The notes under the pieces were generated by a model, which saw nothing but the letters and a program-made list of their open reading frames with translations, was not told the origin of the DNA and searched no databases. A stretch of 64,000 bases of DNA from Gambelia wislizenii (Eukaryota; Chordata; Lepidosauria; Squamata; Crotaphytidae), in contig JAUMIR010000005.1 in NCBI GenBank assembly GCA_030847615.1, positions 248,364,645-248,428,644 of the forward strand, in the 5' to 3' direction. The translations under genes were made by a program, and so were the position numbers. Shown here piece after piece: positions 33,525-44,495 of the stretch. The first letter of the stretch is position 1, and every line of letters begins with the position of its first letter.

Positions 33525-33814
33525 CAGCCTCCCCTCCACAGAACCAATATCCATGGTTTCCGTCATCCACAGCTGAAAAAATAGGGACACACCATAGAGT
33601 TGCACTGGAAAATGCCTAAAAAGACATTGTCTCTAGGAATAGCTAGGTCCTCCACTGCAACTCTATGGTATGTTTGTAGTATCATAGAATCATAGAATTG
33701 TAGAGTTAGAAGAGTAGAAGACCTTTATTTTAATAGGATTTGCTATTATCAACAGTTTCACTTATAAATGGTAGGTCCAGGAACACATACCCTGCAGATA
33801 TTGGGGGTGAGCTG
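33525..33814. mobile_element. Tigger-like MITE nested in BovB
   Basis: Ends CAGCCTCCCC... and ...GGTGAGCTG are flanked by TA on both sides (33523-33524, 33815-33816), as expected for a Tc1/mariner-type insertion. Internal blocks 'TAGGTCCTCCACTGCAACTC' and 'GAACCAATATCCATGG' match the 41.7-kb copy. It itself contains a tiny CR1 tip at about 33677-33715. Confidence 0.8.
33677..33715 (-). repeat. CR1 3' tip nested in MITE
   Basis: 'TATCATAGAATCATAGAATT' followed by 'GTAGAGTTAGAAGAG' is the extreme 3' end of a minus-strand CR1. Under 40 bases, it sits inside a Tigger-like MITE that sits inside BovB. Confidence 0.6.
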
Positions 33815-34430
33815 TAGTTCAAGATTTTCCATACCTTGGCTCAGTCATTAACCAAAATAGAGACTGCAGTCAAGAAATCAGAAGAAAATTAGGATTTGGA
33901 AGGGCAGCTATGAAGCAACTAGACAAGATCATGAAGTGTAAAGATATATCATTGATACTAAACTTAGGACTTGTCCATGCCATCATATTTCCCATTTCTA
34001 TGTATGGTTGTGAAAGCTTGACAGTGAAGAAAGCAGAAAGGAAGAGAATCAACTCATTTGAAATGTGGTGCTGGAGATGAGTGCTACAAATACTATGGAC
34101 TGCTAAAAAAGACCAATAAATGGGTCATAGAGCAAATCAAGCCTGAACTCTCCCTAGAAGCCAAGATGACTAAACTGAGGCTGTCACACTTTGGCCATAT
34201 CATGAGAAGACATGACTCACTAGAAAAGACAACAGTGCTTAGTAAAGTAGAAGGCAGTAGGAAAAGAGGAAGACCACATGCCAGATAGATAGACTCAATG
34301 AAGAAAGACAGGGCTCTAAGTCTACAAGACCTGAGCAAGGTGACTGATGATAGGGGGACTTGGAAGTCTCTCATCCACAGGACTGCTATTAGTTGAAGTC
34401 GACTTGACCGCAGTTAGCAGCAACAGCACT

Positions 34431-35109
34431 TTAGAGAAAACAGCTCTGGGTTGCCTTCCATATGGGCTGGACTACACTTCCCATCTTCTGGTGTGCTAAC
34501 TATTGTGCTGGCTTGGAGGATGGGAGTTGCAATCCAACCCACCTGGACAGTTTCCAGTTGGGACAGGCTAGTCTATAGATTCACAGAGGCATACATGAAC
34601 TATGGGGGATAAAGGAGATGACTTTCCCCCCAGGAAAATAATTAGTATTATTTTTATATTATTGTTATGGCCTTTTGCAGTCGGGTGTATTTTTTAGTAG
34701 AATGGTCTTACTCCAATAAAAAATTCCCAAATCCCCCCCCCCAAAAAAATTCCCAAATTCCCAGGCCCTGTAAAGTTTTTTGTGGTTGGGTTTTGGTTTT
34801 GGTTTTTTGGTCATAATAAACCTAGTAGTCCTCAAGGTTCCACAAGACTCTTCCTGTCTGCTGAAGCACATGAGCTCCACTGAGTTATACCTCTGGAGTT
34901 GACTATTCCATTAATCCCAAATACTAAAAAAATACACACCAGTCACAGAGCACAACTTTCCCTTCACAGGCTCCTGTCTTGCCTGACCCTATTCTCAACT
35001 CCCTGGGAGTAAGCCCCAGTAAACTCAAGAGGATTTACACCAGAGTACACCAGTATAGGAATGCACCACTTTTTTATAAAATGGATTTCTGCAAAAACCA
35101 GTCGCCGGG
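34431..35109. other. No gene recognised
   Basis: It includes MITE-like debris (34450-34560) and poly-C/poly-A/poly-T runs (34728-34820). No exon recognised. Confidence 0.45.
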
Positions 35110-35780
35110 GAAAGGGACACACACTCCCGTCTATCAATGAGGAGAAGAAACCAACAGTCCTTTCCACCCTCACCCCCTAAACCAAGTTGCTCAGGCGGCA
35201 TTTCCTCAGCTCCGTTCCTGCCGCAGCCGAGCTCGCGTGCAGTAAGTACACGTGTCTGTGCGTTCGCACAGAACGCGTGTCCCGTCCGCTTACCTCCGCG
35301 TCCCTCTCATCTCCCCGCGTTTCTGCCAACGCAATCGAACCGATTCACCCCCTCTTTAACAGCCGGGATCCGGGAGACGGCAACGGCAGCAGAAATAGCC
35401 GCCTGACCCCGTTCCTGTCCAAAACGGCACCGTTCCTCGCTTGAGGATCAAAGAGGCAAGCTCGGCCACGGAGCCATGGGGGAGGTGTGTGTGGCGGCAG
35501 CCCGCAGTGGCGTCCTCGTCCCCTTCCTGACCGGCCGGCCGGCCGGCCCGAGGCTGCTGCAGAATGCGGGGCCTCCGCAGAGATGGAGCCGAGCTCCCCT
35601 TCCCTGGCCAGCGATGCTCTGAGAGAAGCGCTCCTTCGCCTCGCCGGCTCGCAGTCGCTTTTTGAAAGGCGGCAGAGGAGGCTCTATGGTGCCCCCTGCA
35701 GGCCCTCCGGCTTCGCGGAAGAGTGCAGGGATTGTTGGAACCATTAAAAAACGGACTGACTTTAGGGGACACACACACAC
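35110..35780 (-). promoter_or_regulatory. CpG island, probable RERG promoter/exon 1
   Basis: A repeat-free, GC- and CpG-rich block contrasts with the AT-rich surroundings and contains a (GGCC)n-like stretch (35531-35550). On the minus strand a strong splice donor GCGGAG|GTAAGC places an exon end at 35294, with no long ORF upstream of it, as for a non-coding first exon. RERG is transcribed in this direction and its first coding exon needs an upstream 5' UTR exon, so I infer this is the RERG promoter and exon 1, giving an intron of about 24.7 kb. A plus-strand donor-like GCA|GTAAGT at 35241/35242 could mean bidirectional transcription. Confidence 0.6.
35583..35747 (+). other. Open frame in CpG island, unassigned
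   Basis: ATG at 35583 opens a 54-codon frame (MEPSSPSLASDALREALLRL...) rich in Leu/Arg/Ala, ending CRDCWNH. It could be the start of a plus-strand gene sharing a bidirectional promoter, or a chance product of high GC content. I recognise no homologue, and no convincing splice donor was seen before its stop. Confidence 0.2.
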
Positions 35781-35927
35781 CCCGCACCAGGAATGGGCTG
35801 GCTCTCTTCTGGGGGGAGAGAGTCCTCCTGCGTCATGCATTTTTGGATAATAAACAACAAAAGCAAGCTGTACCCCCTCCCCTCTTCACAACGATCAGTT
35901 CCTGTCATGTACAACTCTGCAGATTAT

Positions 35928-36087
35928 CATAGAATCATGAAGAGACCACAAAGGCCATCTAGTCCAACCCCCTGCCGTGCAGGAATAACCAATCAAAGCA
36001 CTCCAGACAGATGGCCATCCAGACTCTGTTTAAAAACCTCCAAAGAAGGACACTCCATCACACTCTGAGGCAGCACATTCCACTCTG
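35928..36087 (-). repeat. CR1 LINE 3' fragment
   Basis: 'ATCATAGAATCATGAAGAGA', 'GGCCATCTAGTCCAACCCCC' and 'GATGGCCATCCAGACTCTGT' read as the complement of a CR1 3' end. A second CR1 starts directly after it in the same orientation. Confidence 0.8.
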
Positions 36088-36692
36088 CAGATTATCACAG
36101 AAGCATAAAGTTAGAAGAGACCACAAGGGCCATCCAGTCCAACCCCCTGCCATGCAGGAATACACAATCAAATCATGCCTGAAAGATGGCCACCCAGCCT
36201 CTGTTTAAAACCCCCCAGAGTTTAAAATAAATAAATAAATAAATAAATAAAACCCAGAGAAAGAGACTCCACCACACTCCCAGGCAGTGTATTCCACTGT
36301 GGAACAGCTCTTACTGTCAGGAAATTCTTCCTAATGTTTAGACGGAATCTCTTTTCCTGCAGTTTGAGTCCATTGCTCCATTTCCTAGTCTCTGGAGCAG
36401 CAGAAAACAAGCTTTCTCCATCCTCAGTATGACATCCCTTCAAATATCTAAACATGACTATAATGTCCCTTCTCAACCTCCTCTTCTCTAGACTAAACAT
36501 GCCCAGCTCCCTAAGCTGTTCCTCATAGGGCATGGCTTCCAGACTACCCACCATCCTGGTCGCCTCCTCTGGACACATTCTAGCTTCTCAATATCCTTCC
36601 TGAATTGTGGTGCCCAGAACTGGACACAGTATTCCAGGTGAGCTCTGACCAAAGCAGAATAGAGTGGCACTATTACTTCCCTCAATCTAGAG
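36088..36692 (-). mobile_element. CR1 LINE 3' end with AAAT expansion
   Basis: The minus strand encodes the CR1 C-terminus: [73 protein letters not shown]. An (AAAT)n tract at 36225-36250 interrupts the last part of the frame. It is 5'-truncated. Confidence 0.88.
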
Positions 36693-36694
36693 AG

Positions 36695-36837
36695 TTGCAT
36701 TAGAAGACCTAGAAGATGTCTAGAGAGGATGTCTCTCTAGACATTATCCAGTGTGACTGTATGGTATGTGTCCCTATTTTGGGTCCCAAGGATAATTAAA
36801 ACTACAGATACTGGTTCTGCAGATACAGGGGTCTGAC
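36695..36837. mobile_element. Tigger-like MITE, half copy
   Basis: 'TCTCTCTAGACATTATCCAG', 'GTATGGTATGTGTCCC' and the end 'GCAGATACAGGGGTCTGACTG' match the right half of the 41.7-kb copy. The left half is missing. Confidence 0.6.
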
Positions 36838-37804
36838 TGCATATGAAAACATTTTATTCATCATTCTAAAAGAAAATATTCTATAATCCACCCAACCCCC
36901 AAATTTCAGAAAAATAAGGCATCAGGGGGGGAAATGGTGGGGAAACACTTCCCCCTTCCAGTTTTCTGCTCTCACCCCAGGCCTTCACATCTCTAGGGCA
37001 GATATGCAACAGAGAGCTCTACTATGCATTCATCCAAGAGGTAAGTCCTACCAAGTTGAATAGGATTTCCTCTCAGGAAAGGGCTCACATGATTGTTAGC
37101 AGAAACTGATGGTTCATCAAAAACACAAGTGGTGTATCAGCAAAGATTTCTTTAACCTGAAGCACACCTGCTAAGAACAAAGGTCACCTATCAATCCCCC
37201 TGCCCCCCCCCAGCAGTTTATTTTAATGACTTCTATCCTCTGTGCAGGCAGATGGTACAACCTCTACACTGCACTAATCCTGAACTTTGGAAAGGAAAAT
37301 GAAAGGAAATGGGGAGTAGGTATGAAAATGAAGAAATAAAGAGTAAAGGAGAGAGGAAGGGGGGCAGAATCAAGGCAAGTGAAGGTTCTAAGCAGTTAAG
37401 AAGCTCCATTGCATGACTAAAAACCTGAAATTTAGTGAAAGATTTGTACTTTGTGGTATTATTACTGTTTTCAGTGGCAGCTAGTGATGGGTCCCATGTT
37501 AGTGGCCCAGTAAATCTGCCTAGGCTTTAGTTGGAATGCTAAAGGATTCTGTCCCAGGTGCTAAGCCTCAATCTTTAAAGATCAGACAATTCACTGCTCC
37601 ACTGTCATGGTAGCCACCAGTAGCAACTGACATTTTTGTATTTTGAAGACCTGCTCATTGGAGACCCTTAACTGTAGCTTACTTAGCATGTGTGGAAATC
37701 CAAAATTGGAAAAAAGAAAGAGGAAATGGCTGAGAAAGAAGGGAGAGATTTTAAAAAATCAAAAAGGAAGAGAAAAAGAGAAAGAAAGTATGATGTCTCT
37801 CTTA
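36838..37804. other. No gene recognised
   Basis: A-rich with GA-biased stretches (37310-37370, 37700-37790). No exon or assignable repeat. Confidence 0.45.
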
Positions 37805-38002
37805 TGTTGTTGTTGCATGCCTTCAAGTAGTTTCAGACTTATGGCAAACCTGAGGTGAACCTGGCAAGATTTATTCTGGCAAGATTTATTCAGAGGAGGT
37901 TTGCCATTTGCTTTCCTCTTTAGGCTGAGACTGACTTGTCCAAGGTCAACCAGTGGGCTTTGCGTGGCTGAATGGGGATTTGAACCTATACCCCCCTGCT
38001 CT
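37805..38002 (-). repeat. Sauria SINE
   Basis: The complement of a Sauria SINE: tail 'TTGTTGTTGCATGCCTTCAA' and 'TTTCAGACTTATGGC', then 'GGATTTGAACC' (antisense B-box). It has a small internal duplication of 'CTGGCAAGATTTATT'. Confidence 0.8.
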
Positions 38003-38165
38003 CCTGTTACCTGCTATCTGCATGTGTGAATTTTTTAAGTAGTGCTTTTATAATTATCTTTTTAAAAACTGCCAAGCAATGAAGTGAATGAAATCACCAA
38101 ACAATTCACTTAATCTATTCATGAATTCAGTTATAATAGAATGATTTCTTCATTTCATATTGATG

Positions 38166-38240
38166 GAATTGTTGTTGTGAATTGCCTTCAAGTTGACTTC
38201 AATTTATAGTGACCCTATGAATGAAAGCCCTCCAAGCTGC
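38166..38240 (-). repeat. BovB/SINE 3' tail fragment
   Basis: 'TTGTTGTTGTGAATTGCCTT' and 'CAATTTATAGTGACCCTATG' are the complement of the BovB-like tail. The head is missing, so BovB or SINE origin is open. Confidence 0.65.
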
Positions 38241-38728
38241 CTCCACCCCACAAAACAAAACAAAACAAAAAAACACCAGAAATACGGAATAGGAGGGTTA
38301 ACAGAAAGGATAACAGAAAAAAGTATCAAAGGAGGACCCTGAAACTGATGGCAACATCAGCAGCAAAAATAATATGATACAAGTGAGAATGGCAAGAAAA
38401 TATTGCACTGTGTAATACTGCTTTTCAGGATTCTGACCACTGCCTTTCATGTACCCCTCTTCCAGTGGTGGTTTGGTAGCTTCCATGTCAGTGGGACAAT
38501 GAATCCATTCCAGGTTTTAGTCTAAATTTTAAAAGAGCTACCTCAGGTCTACACACCAACTATCCCTCAACTCAATCCATTCACTTCCTCAGCAGTGCTT
38601 GGCCATTGAACATCTTAGTTCTGAATCTTCGTTGGACTAAGTTGAGAGGAGGGTTTTAGTGCTCTTTTCCTAAGGATTTTGTTTATATATTTCTGCAAAC
38701 TGCAGGCTTTCTGAAGTCTGGTGATATT
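38241..38728. other. No gene recognised
   Basis: A short A/C-rich run (AAACAAAACAAAACAAAAAA) near 38252. Nothing else recognised. Confidence 0.4.
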
Positions 38729-39251
38729 GGGCTTATCTACACGGGTGTTTTGCCCCATTCCAGATCCCTGCAGTCCAAACGATGCAGGGCATATACCCCA
38801 ATCTGCCCCCAGCAGTCCAAACAATCCCCAGGGCCTAGAATGGGGAGAAGCTGGGATAGGACCTGATAAACCATTACAATTTAATTCCCAGTTTACCCCA
38901 GAATACCTAGGAAAAACTGGATTGTGCCCCATATGCCCACAGGAGCCTATCTGGCACGCCGCTCCTTGATGCCACCATCTTGGCTCTCCTGGAAGCCAGG
39001 CAGGGGCCACTCAGCATGTGACTAAGGCTGGTCACATGCAGGCAGCCTGCTGTCACATGTTGTGGGACCCCTGCCTGGCTTCCAGATTAGCAGGGAAAAT
39101 GGCAGTGATGGTGGCTTCAGCGATGGGCTCGCGTCCTGTTTGGACTCTGGCCTATTTTCTCCAGGTAATAGGATGGGGGGAAACGGGCCATCTCTGCAGC
39201 CAGGATATGCTGGAGGAGAGCCGGTGTATCCTGGCCAATGTAGACAAGCTC
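38729..39251. mobile_element. hAT-like non-autonomous element, copy 1
   Basis: Ends GGGCTTATCTACACGGG (left) and ATGTAGACAAGCTC (right) form an imperfect terminal inverted repeat. The centre holds a hairpin built on GGAAGCCAGGCAGGGG (38990-39005) and its complement (39067-39084), around CACATG motifs. The same design occurs at 55.80-56.24 kb and 58.34-58.70 kb. No ORF with domains. Superfamily by analogy only; no clear 8-bp target duplication was seen. Confidence 0.6.
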
Positions 39252-40223
39252 ATTTTCCTATTGTATAGAGGTGGGATTGTTTCAGTTGCATAGCAATAAT
39301 TCTTGTTTAGCATGTTACTCTATACAGGAAAAATACACCAGAGGTGTCCCTGAATTAGACCACAACCCATGGCTTCAAACCTGCAATATATATGATGTAG
39401 CTGCAAACCTATTTTAGCTTATCACAATTTCAGCACCCCAGCTGACTATTATTTGTGTTCTGATTGTCAGCATTTCAATGGGAGCAGCTTCTTCAATGAG
39501 CCATCAATAATGTTAACAGGAAAAATGGTTTCTGATTCATCTCCAGGGGGAAATTTCTTTACCAATTGGTGAAGCATCATTTACAACTGAAACATTTTGT
39601 ATGTCCTCATAATATTTCCATATTCTGAATTCTGATGGAAGTGCTTTTAAACATCACAGCAAATTGTCTACTCTGTGAAAAGTACTGTTACAATATAACT
39701 GTTTCAGGTTTTATTCTCTCTCTCTCTCTCTTTGTTTTATTTCTTTCTCAACAATGCACTGTATTTCTCTGGTGTGTCTCAAATGAGGATTCATTTGAGC
39801 AATATCCCTAGTACATCTGCAATCATAAATGACTTTACACTGAAGCAGAGTTTAAGAGGATCATGGTAGCCTTTACCTACAATGAAGTTCCACATTTCAC
39901 ATTGCATCCAAATTTGGATGCAGAATTTTGAATTTGAAACCAAAATTAAAATGTGAGACTTAAGTTCCTTCTTCACTATGGACAGCTATGTAATTCCATT
40001 GCATACCAGCTATCAAATACTGTCAGAAATGAATACAATTGTATGTTCATGTTCAAATCTTGCCAGAAACAAAATACCACTGCATATTAAGTATCAAAAT
40101 ACAGTGATGTTATTCTCACTGGTATAATATACTGTATTTGGCAGGTGAACTAAAAATTGTGAACCACTACATGTCGGTTATCAAACACAGTGCTATACGT
40201 TATGATCTCTAGGTGACACTGAT
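39252..40223. other. No gene recognised
   Basis: AT-rich, with a (CT)n run near 39716-39731. No exon or assignable repeat. Confidence 0.45.
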
Positions 40224-40460
40224 GAGAGCCAGTGTGATGTAGTGGTTTGAGTGTTAGACTAGGACTCTGGGAGACCAGGGTTTGAATCCCCACTCAGACA
40301 TGGAAACCAATAGGTAACCTTCGGCAAGTCACACTCTCTCAGCCTCAGAGGAAGGCAATGGCAAACCCCCTCTGAACAAATCTTGCCAAGAATATTCTGT
40401 CAGGTTTGCTTTATGGTTGCCATAAGTCAGAAATGACTTGAAAACACAGAACAAGCAACA
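40224..40460 (+). repeat. Sauria SINE, well preserved
   Basis: Head 'GAGAGCCAGTGTGATGTAGT', B-box 'GGTTTGAATCCCC', 'CAAGTCACACTCTCTCAGCC', tail 'GCCATAAGTCAGAAATGACT' then TGAAAACACAGAACAAGCAA. It is the best preserved tRNA-headed Sauria SINE here. Confidence 0.9.
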
Positions 40461-41249
40461 TTAATAATGCTGTATGCTTTCTCCTTATATTCAATATAGA
40501 CTTTTATGATGCAGTCTCCTTTTTGTAAAATGTCCCCTTGAGAAGAATTGCCAGAATTTGGTATCATGTACTTAGGTAAGTATACTAAGAGGCGTATTGC
40601 ATGCCAAAATAAAGTAGCAGGGCAGCCAGAAGGTTCCACTTTCCATGCTCCCTTACCACATGATATCATTCTTCTGGTGTTCTGCTGTTCCAGTCCCATG
40701 GGACATGGAGGTAAAACTGCATCTTTTTTCTAACCGGCTTTGCTTCCCTGGAGCTCAGAGTCAAGCCCTAAGTGTGAGTAACAGCTCTGAAAGGAAGCCA
40801 AGCACTTCACTAGGGGTAAAAAATCTGAATCAGATTCGGGCTTTGGCAGGTGCAGCACTTAAATCTGGGGCAGAGTAGTCAAAATTTCATGTGCCACAGC
40901 TCTGGGCTAAACTAGTCCAAATTTCATGTGGATTTTTACCCACCATGTAGTCAAGCCCTTAGGTAAGTATACTTATGTACTTGTGTGTAGTGTGGTAGGT
41001 TCTCAAAAATGAACCAAACAAAATTCTTACCGATCTGCACTAGCCAGGTTCAGTAGTTATTCCCAGCATGGAGAGGATGATGTTATACTTGCCTGCCAAA
41101 TAGCTGTTCTTCTGTACCATTTACGGGGGGAAACATTTGTGGTATGATAAATTCTTATTAAATTACAAACAATACATTTCTCGCCCATTCCTGTTAAGGA
41201 TTTTATTCTGTCACTCAGGCATGAAAGCATTTCTTTGCTGCATTCTTCT
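40461..41249. other. No gene recognised
   Basis: No exon or assignable repeat. A duplicated phrase 'CAAATTTCATGTG' occurs near 40880-40930. Confidence 0.4.
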
Positions 41250-41464
41250 TGTTGTCGTGTGACCTCATGTCATTTCTGACTTATGGCAACCCTAAGGTGA
41301 ACCCATTACAGAATTTTCTTGGCAAGATTTGCCTTCCTCTGAGGTTGAGAGTGTGTAACTTACCCGAGGTTACTCAGTAGGTTTCTATGGCCATGTGGGG
41401 ATTTGAACCATGGTCTCCAGAATCATAGCCCAATGTTCTAACGACTACTCCACAGTGTCTCTTG
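41250..41464 (-). repeat. Sauria SINE
   Basis: The complement of a Sauria SINE: 'TTGTTGTCGTGTGACCTCAT', 'TTTCTGACTTATGGCAACCC', 'GGGGATTTGAACC' and 'CTACTCCACAGTGTCTC'. Confidence 0.85.
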
Positions 41465-41715
41465 CATTCTACCAAGATTTGATGGGATAAAAGTGAATGA
41501 CACTCTTTCTACAAGGGGAGACCCATAACAAAATGTTGGAAAGTATGCTGAGAGCTGAATAAAACTCCTCCTTGATACTCAAGTGAACATGAAACAGGAG
41601 CCCTATAGCGCTGGGGTTGTTGAGGAGGAAGAAACAAAGGGAAGCTGTGTGTTCTGCTCAGCAGAAAAAGAAATGTGTGTCCCTTTTAATCTCTTCCCCT
41701 CCACACTTCCATATA

Positions 41716-41966
41716 CAGTTGGACCCCTGTATCCGCTGATTCATTATCTGCTGATTCAGTTATCCATGGTTTCCGTTTCAGCACAGCTACCATAGAGTCC
41801 TCCCAGAAAATGTGTCCTCTCTAGCCATTCTCTAGATCCTCCAAGGCAACTCTATGGTATTTTAAACTGGAAGTCCCATTTTCAATGGTGTTTGCTGTTA
41901 TTTGTGGTTTTCAGTATCCACGGGGGCCCCCAGAACCAATCCCCAGCAGATGCAGGGGTTCTACTG
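41716..41966. mobile_element. Tigger-like MITE, intact ends
   Basis: A 251-bp element with ends CAGTTGGACCCCTGTATCCG and ...GATGCAGGGGTTCTACTG, flanked by TA (41714-41715 and 41967-41968). The ends resemble TcMar-Tigger termini (CAGT.GGCCCTCCGTATCC type). The interior is partly palindromic. No transposase. Five relatives lie at 16.4, 30.6, 33.5, 36.7 and 62.4 kb. Confidence 0.85.
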
Positions 41967-43664
41967 TATACTGCAGGAAGGGAAGTGTTTTAAAAGTCAT
42001 GGTGTATACTTTTCTTGACATTAATTCCCAACTCTCACAGATATTTGAATTTCTTAGGAGATAAAACAGACCATACACCATCCTTCACATGAAACACTCC
42101 CCTTTCTGTAATTTCTAGAAGGCACTGAGTTCTCATACTTGTCCGGCTATTTTTAAAATCACATTTTCATATTAATATACTTCATTGTACCTAAACAGTC
42201 CCCCCGCTGCCTGCCAGCCACTAGTTATGACCATATTTGGGGGTACTCCAGAAAGAAGGGGTTTGGGAAAACCTATCTTCAATTTTAGAGTGAATTATAT
42301 AGCTTAAACATGCTGAAAACCAGGTAGTGGCTGTCACTTGCCTGCATGCTGAACCCCCACCTTTCAATTGGCTGAGCTGCAATGAAGTCATAAAATCTTT
42401 ATGAACATTCTAACAGCTAAAAGGATCAGTCTTGAGCTGTTGAAAATCAGGTGTAATTTTTTGTGTTACTTTTTTAAAAGTAATTAGTTATGGTTAGAGT
42501 TCCAAAGCTACCACAGATAATTAATTACCATTATAGCTACCATTTTTGAAAAAGAGTAACCAATGTATTTACTTTTTCTAAAAACATCTGAATGGTACAA
42601 GCTGCAAACTGATGGTTAGTAGCTTCCATGTCATGGTGTGTGTGTGTGTGTGTGTGACTGAGTGAGTGAGTGAGAGAGAGAGAGAGAATCCCTTCTGAGT
42701 CTTTCCCTAAGCTTTAAAGGAGCAATCCATAGTTCTGAATCTTTTGGGGGTACAGGGTTCACCACCTTGGACAAGTCATTTGAACTTCAGACTAAAATCC
42801 AAAGTGGAATCAGCACTGCTTCCTGTACATTTTTGGTTCACCTCGACATCCACAACATAACACAAAGCACAGCAGAAGCCAGCACATTAAAGCTTGTGCT
42901 ATTCTTCTTCGTGGGGCCACATCTCTTTAACTATAAAAGAAATCAAAAAGCTATAGTTACACTGAAAAAGGTGAGAAGCTATTCTTCATTAATTTCCAAT
43001 CAAAAAGGAAATAAGTTATACTTGCATTAGATGAGGAAGGAATTAATTACAGTACACATCATTATGGGTCGGTTGGCTGTAATTATTTACTTCCAAATTC
43101 TTAAGACAATGCTGAATTGGGTAGGAGAATTAGACAAGACCTAGATAGAGGAGAGGTAGCACTTGAACTGTAGAACTCAAAATAAACAGTGAAATGGGTG
43201 GGAATTGGAGAAAGCTTTAAAAGAGTTTGCCATGTACTTGCATTCCCAGATGCAGTGACCAGCAGTTTCAGAGTTAAACAGGAAACTTTATTGGCACAGA
43301 AATCCAGAAAGCATATCATACAGGGGTGTTGCTTAGATCTGAAACTTAGAAGGCAGACAGTATACTAAAAGCATATTGCAGTCTATGAAATCTGGTGGGC
43401 TTCAATACTATCGGTTAACCATCACCCCTTGATCGCCTCTTCCCATACACCATCCATCCCATTTTTCCCAAGCCAATTTTGCAGCTGCAGGTCTATCTCT
43501 CCATTCTCTTAGCAAATGTTATACTCCCCTCCACAGTTGCCCCAGAATGCTTGTTAACAAGCACAAAGAAATGAAAACACATTTAACATGAAGGTTACAA
43601 GAGAACACTGAGAATGGCAGGAACAGGCAATGTCAAGGACTGATTCTGACAGGATTCAAGGGAG
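41967..43664. other. No gene; microsatellites
   Basis: It holds a (TG)n then (GAGT)n/(GA)n compound microsatellite at about 42637-42690. No exon or assignable repeat. Confidence 0.5.
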
Positions 43665-44495
43665 GCTTTCATACTACACAGTTATAGCACTATGATTGCA
43701 CTTTAACTACCATAGCAACATACTACGGACTCCTGAGGTTTGTATTTTGGTGAGGCACTAGAGCTCTCTGGCTGAGAATTCCAAATAGCCCTCCCAAAAC
43801 TTCAAATCCAAAGATGCCATAGGATGTTGCCATGGCAATTAAAGTGGAATCATAACACTATGGGCTTGTCTATATGGTGAAAATAATCCTAACAGGATGT
43901 GAACAGAAGGCAATCCATTCATATGGACAATTGCATAAATACGTGTCATTCGGAAGGGGGGCAGCCAAATCCACCATAAAGTCTGTGTGCATAGCGTCCA
44001 GGGCTTCATCCAGATTTTTAAAAAGGCTCTGTATGACATGCAAGTGTGAGATCATTTGAATGCTTGCATTTGTGTAGATACAAACAGGCAGCATAATCTG
44101 ATTGGCTGGACAAGCATGGGGGCGGGGCTAGGAAACAGGGAAAGCTCCTGCTGCCGCCATATTGGATGTTCAGCTAAGTGAAAGTCCGGTAAGTCAATAA
44201 AATGGCAATCTTGTACTCTCTTTTCTTTCTTTCTTTCCTTTTTAAAAATCTGAACTATCTCAAGTGCACACCATGGGAACCTTTTTTTAAAAAATGGCAA
44301 CAGCAGATTTAAAATCATAAGTAAATCACTCATGGCCACCATCTTGGCTAGGGGGCATGTGGAGTTTAGGGGGGCTCTTTTGACTGTGAAGAAAGGTTGC
44401 ATCATTGCAAATGCCTACTTTTTCAGACGTGTTCGTATTCCCCCCCCCCTTGTATAGACGAGCTCTATGATTGCATAGTGTGAAAGAGCCCAAAG
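43665..44495. mobile_element. hAT-like MITE, split by insertion
   Basis: The host MITE occupies 43665-43862 and 44465-44495. Its halves read 'TTCATACTACACAGTTATAG' at the left and 'TTGCATAGTGTGAAAGAGCC' at the right, which are imperfect inverted repeats, with the 'TTTAACTACCATAGCAAC' / 'GGCAATTAAAGTGGAATC' pair inside. The middle is a second element, 43863-44464. Confidence 0.55.
43863..44464. mobile_element. Nested non-autonomous element, CTATG TSD
   Basis: Ends GGCTTGTCTATATGG and TATAGACGAGCT form a short inverted repeat. CTATG precedes (43858-43862) and follows (44465-44469) it. The ends resemble those at 38729, 55796 and 58339 (CTTGTCTANAYGG), while the interior shares blocks with 6.1 kb and 10.8 kb. 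A (TTTC)n run is at 44223-44238 and a poly-C near 44441. Confidence 0.6.

Larger units (their letters stand above)
32095..34430 (+). mobile_element. BovB (RTE) LINE, degraded
   Basis: The order of BovB ORF2 is recognisable across several frames. 32190-32270 encodes the linker preceding RT. 33117-33335 has MLKILQERLFP, then IIDYSKAIDYIDHEKLWMAL (RT catalytic region). About 34000-34080 has the YGCESLTVKKAERKRINSFE series. 34172-34285 has KLRLSHFGHIMRRHDSLEKT and SKVEGSRKRGRP. The 3' end GTCGACTTGACCGCAGTTAG and AGCAACAGCAC (34398-34430) is the BovB tail also present on Sauria SINEs. It is 5'-truncated, with many frameshifts, and is interrupted by a Tigger-like MITE at 33525-33814. Confidence 0.85.

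Noticed and set aside
35356..35840. Minus-strand open frames of 130-143 codons in the CpG island
   Set aside because: Stop codons are simply scarce in GC-rich DNA. No homologue is recognised, and the minus-strand donor at 35294 better fits a non-coding exon.
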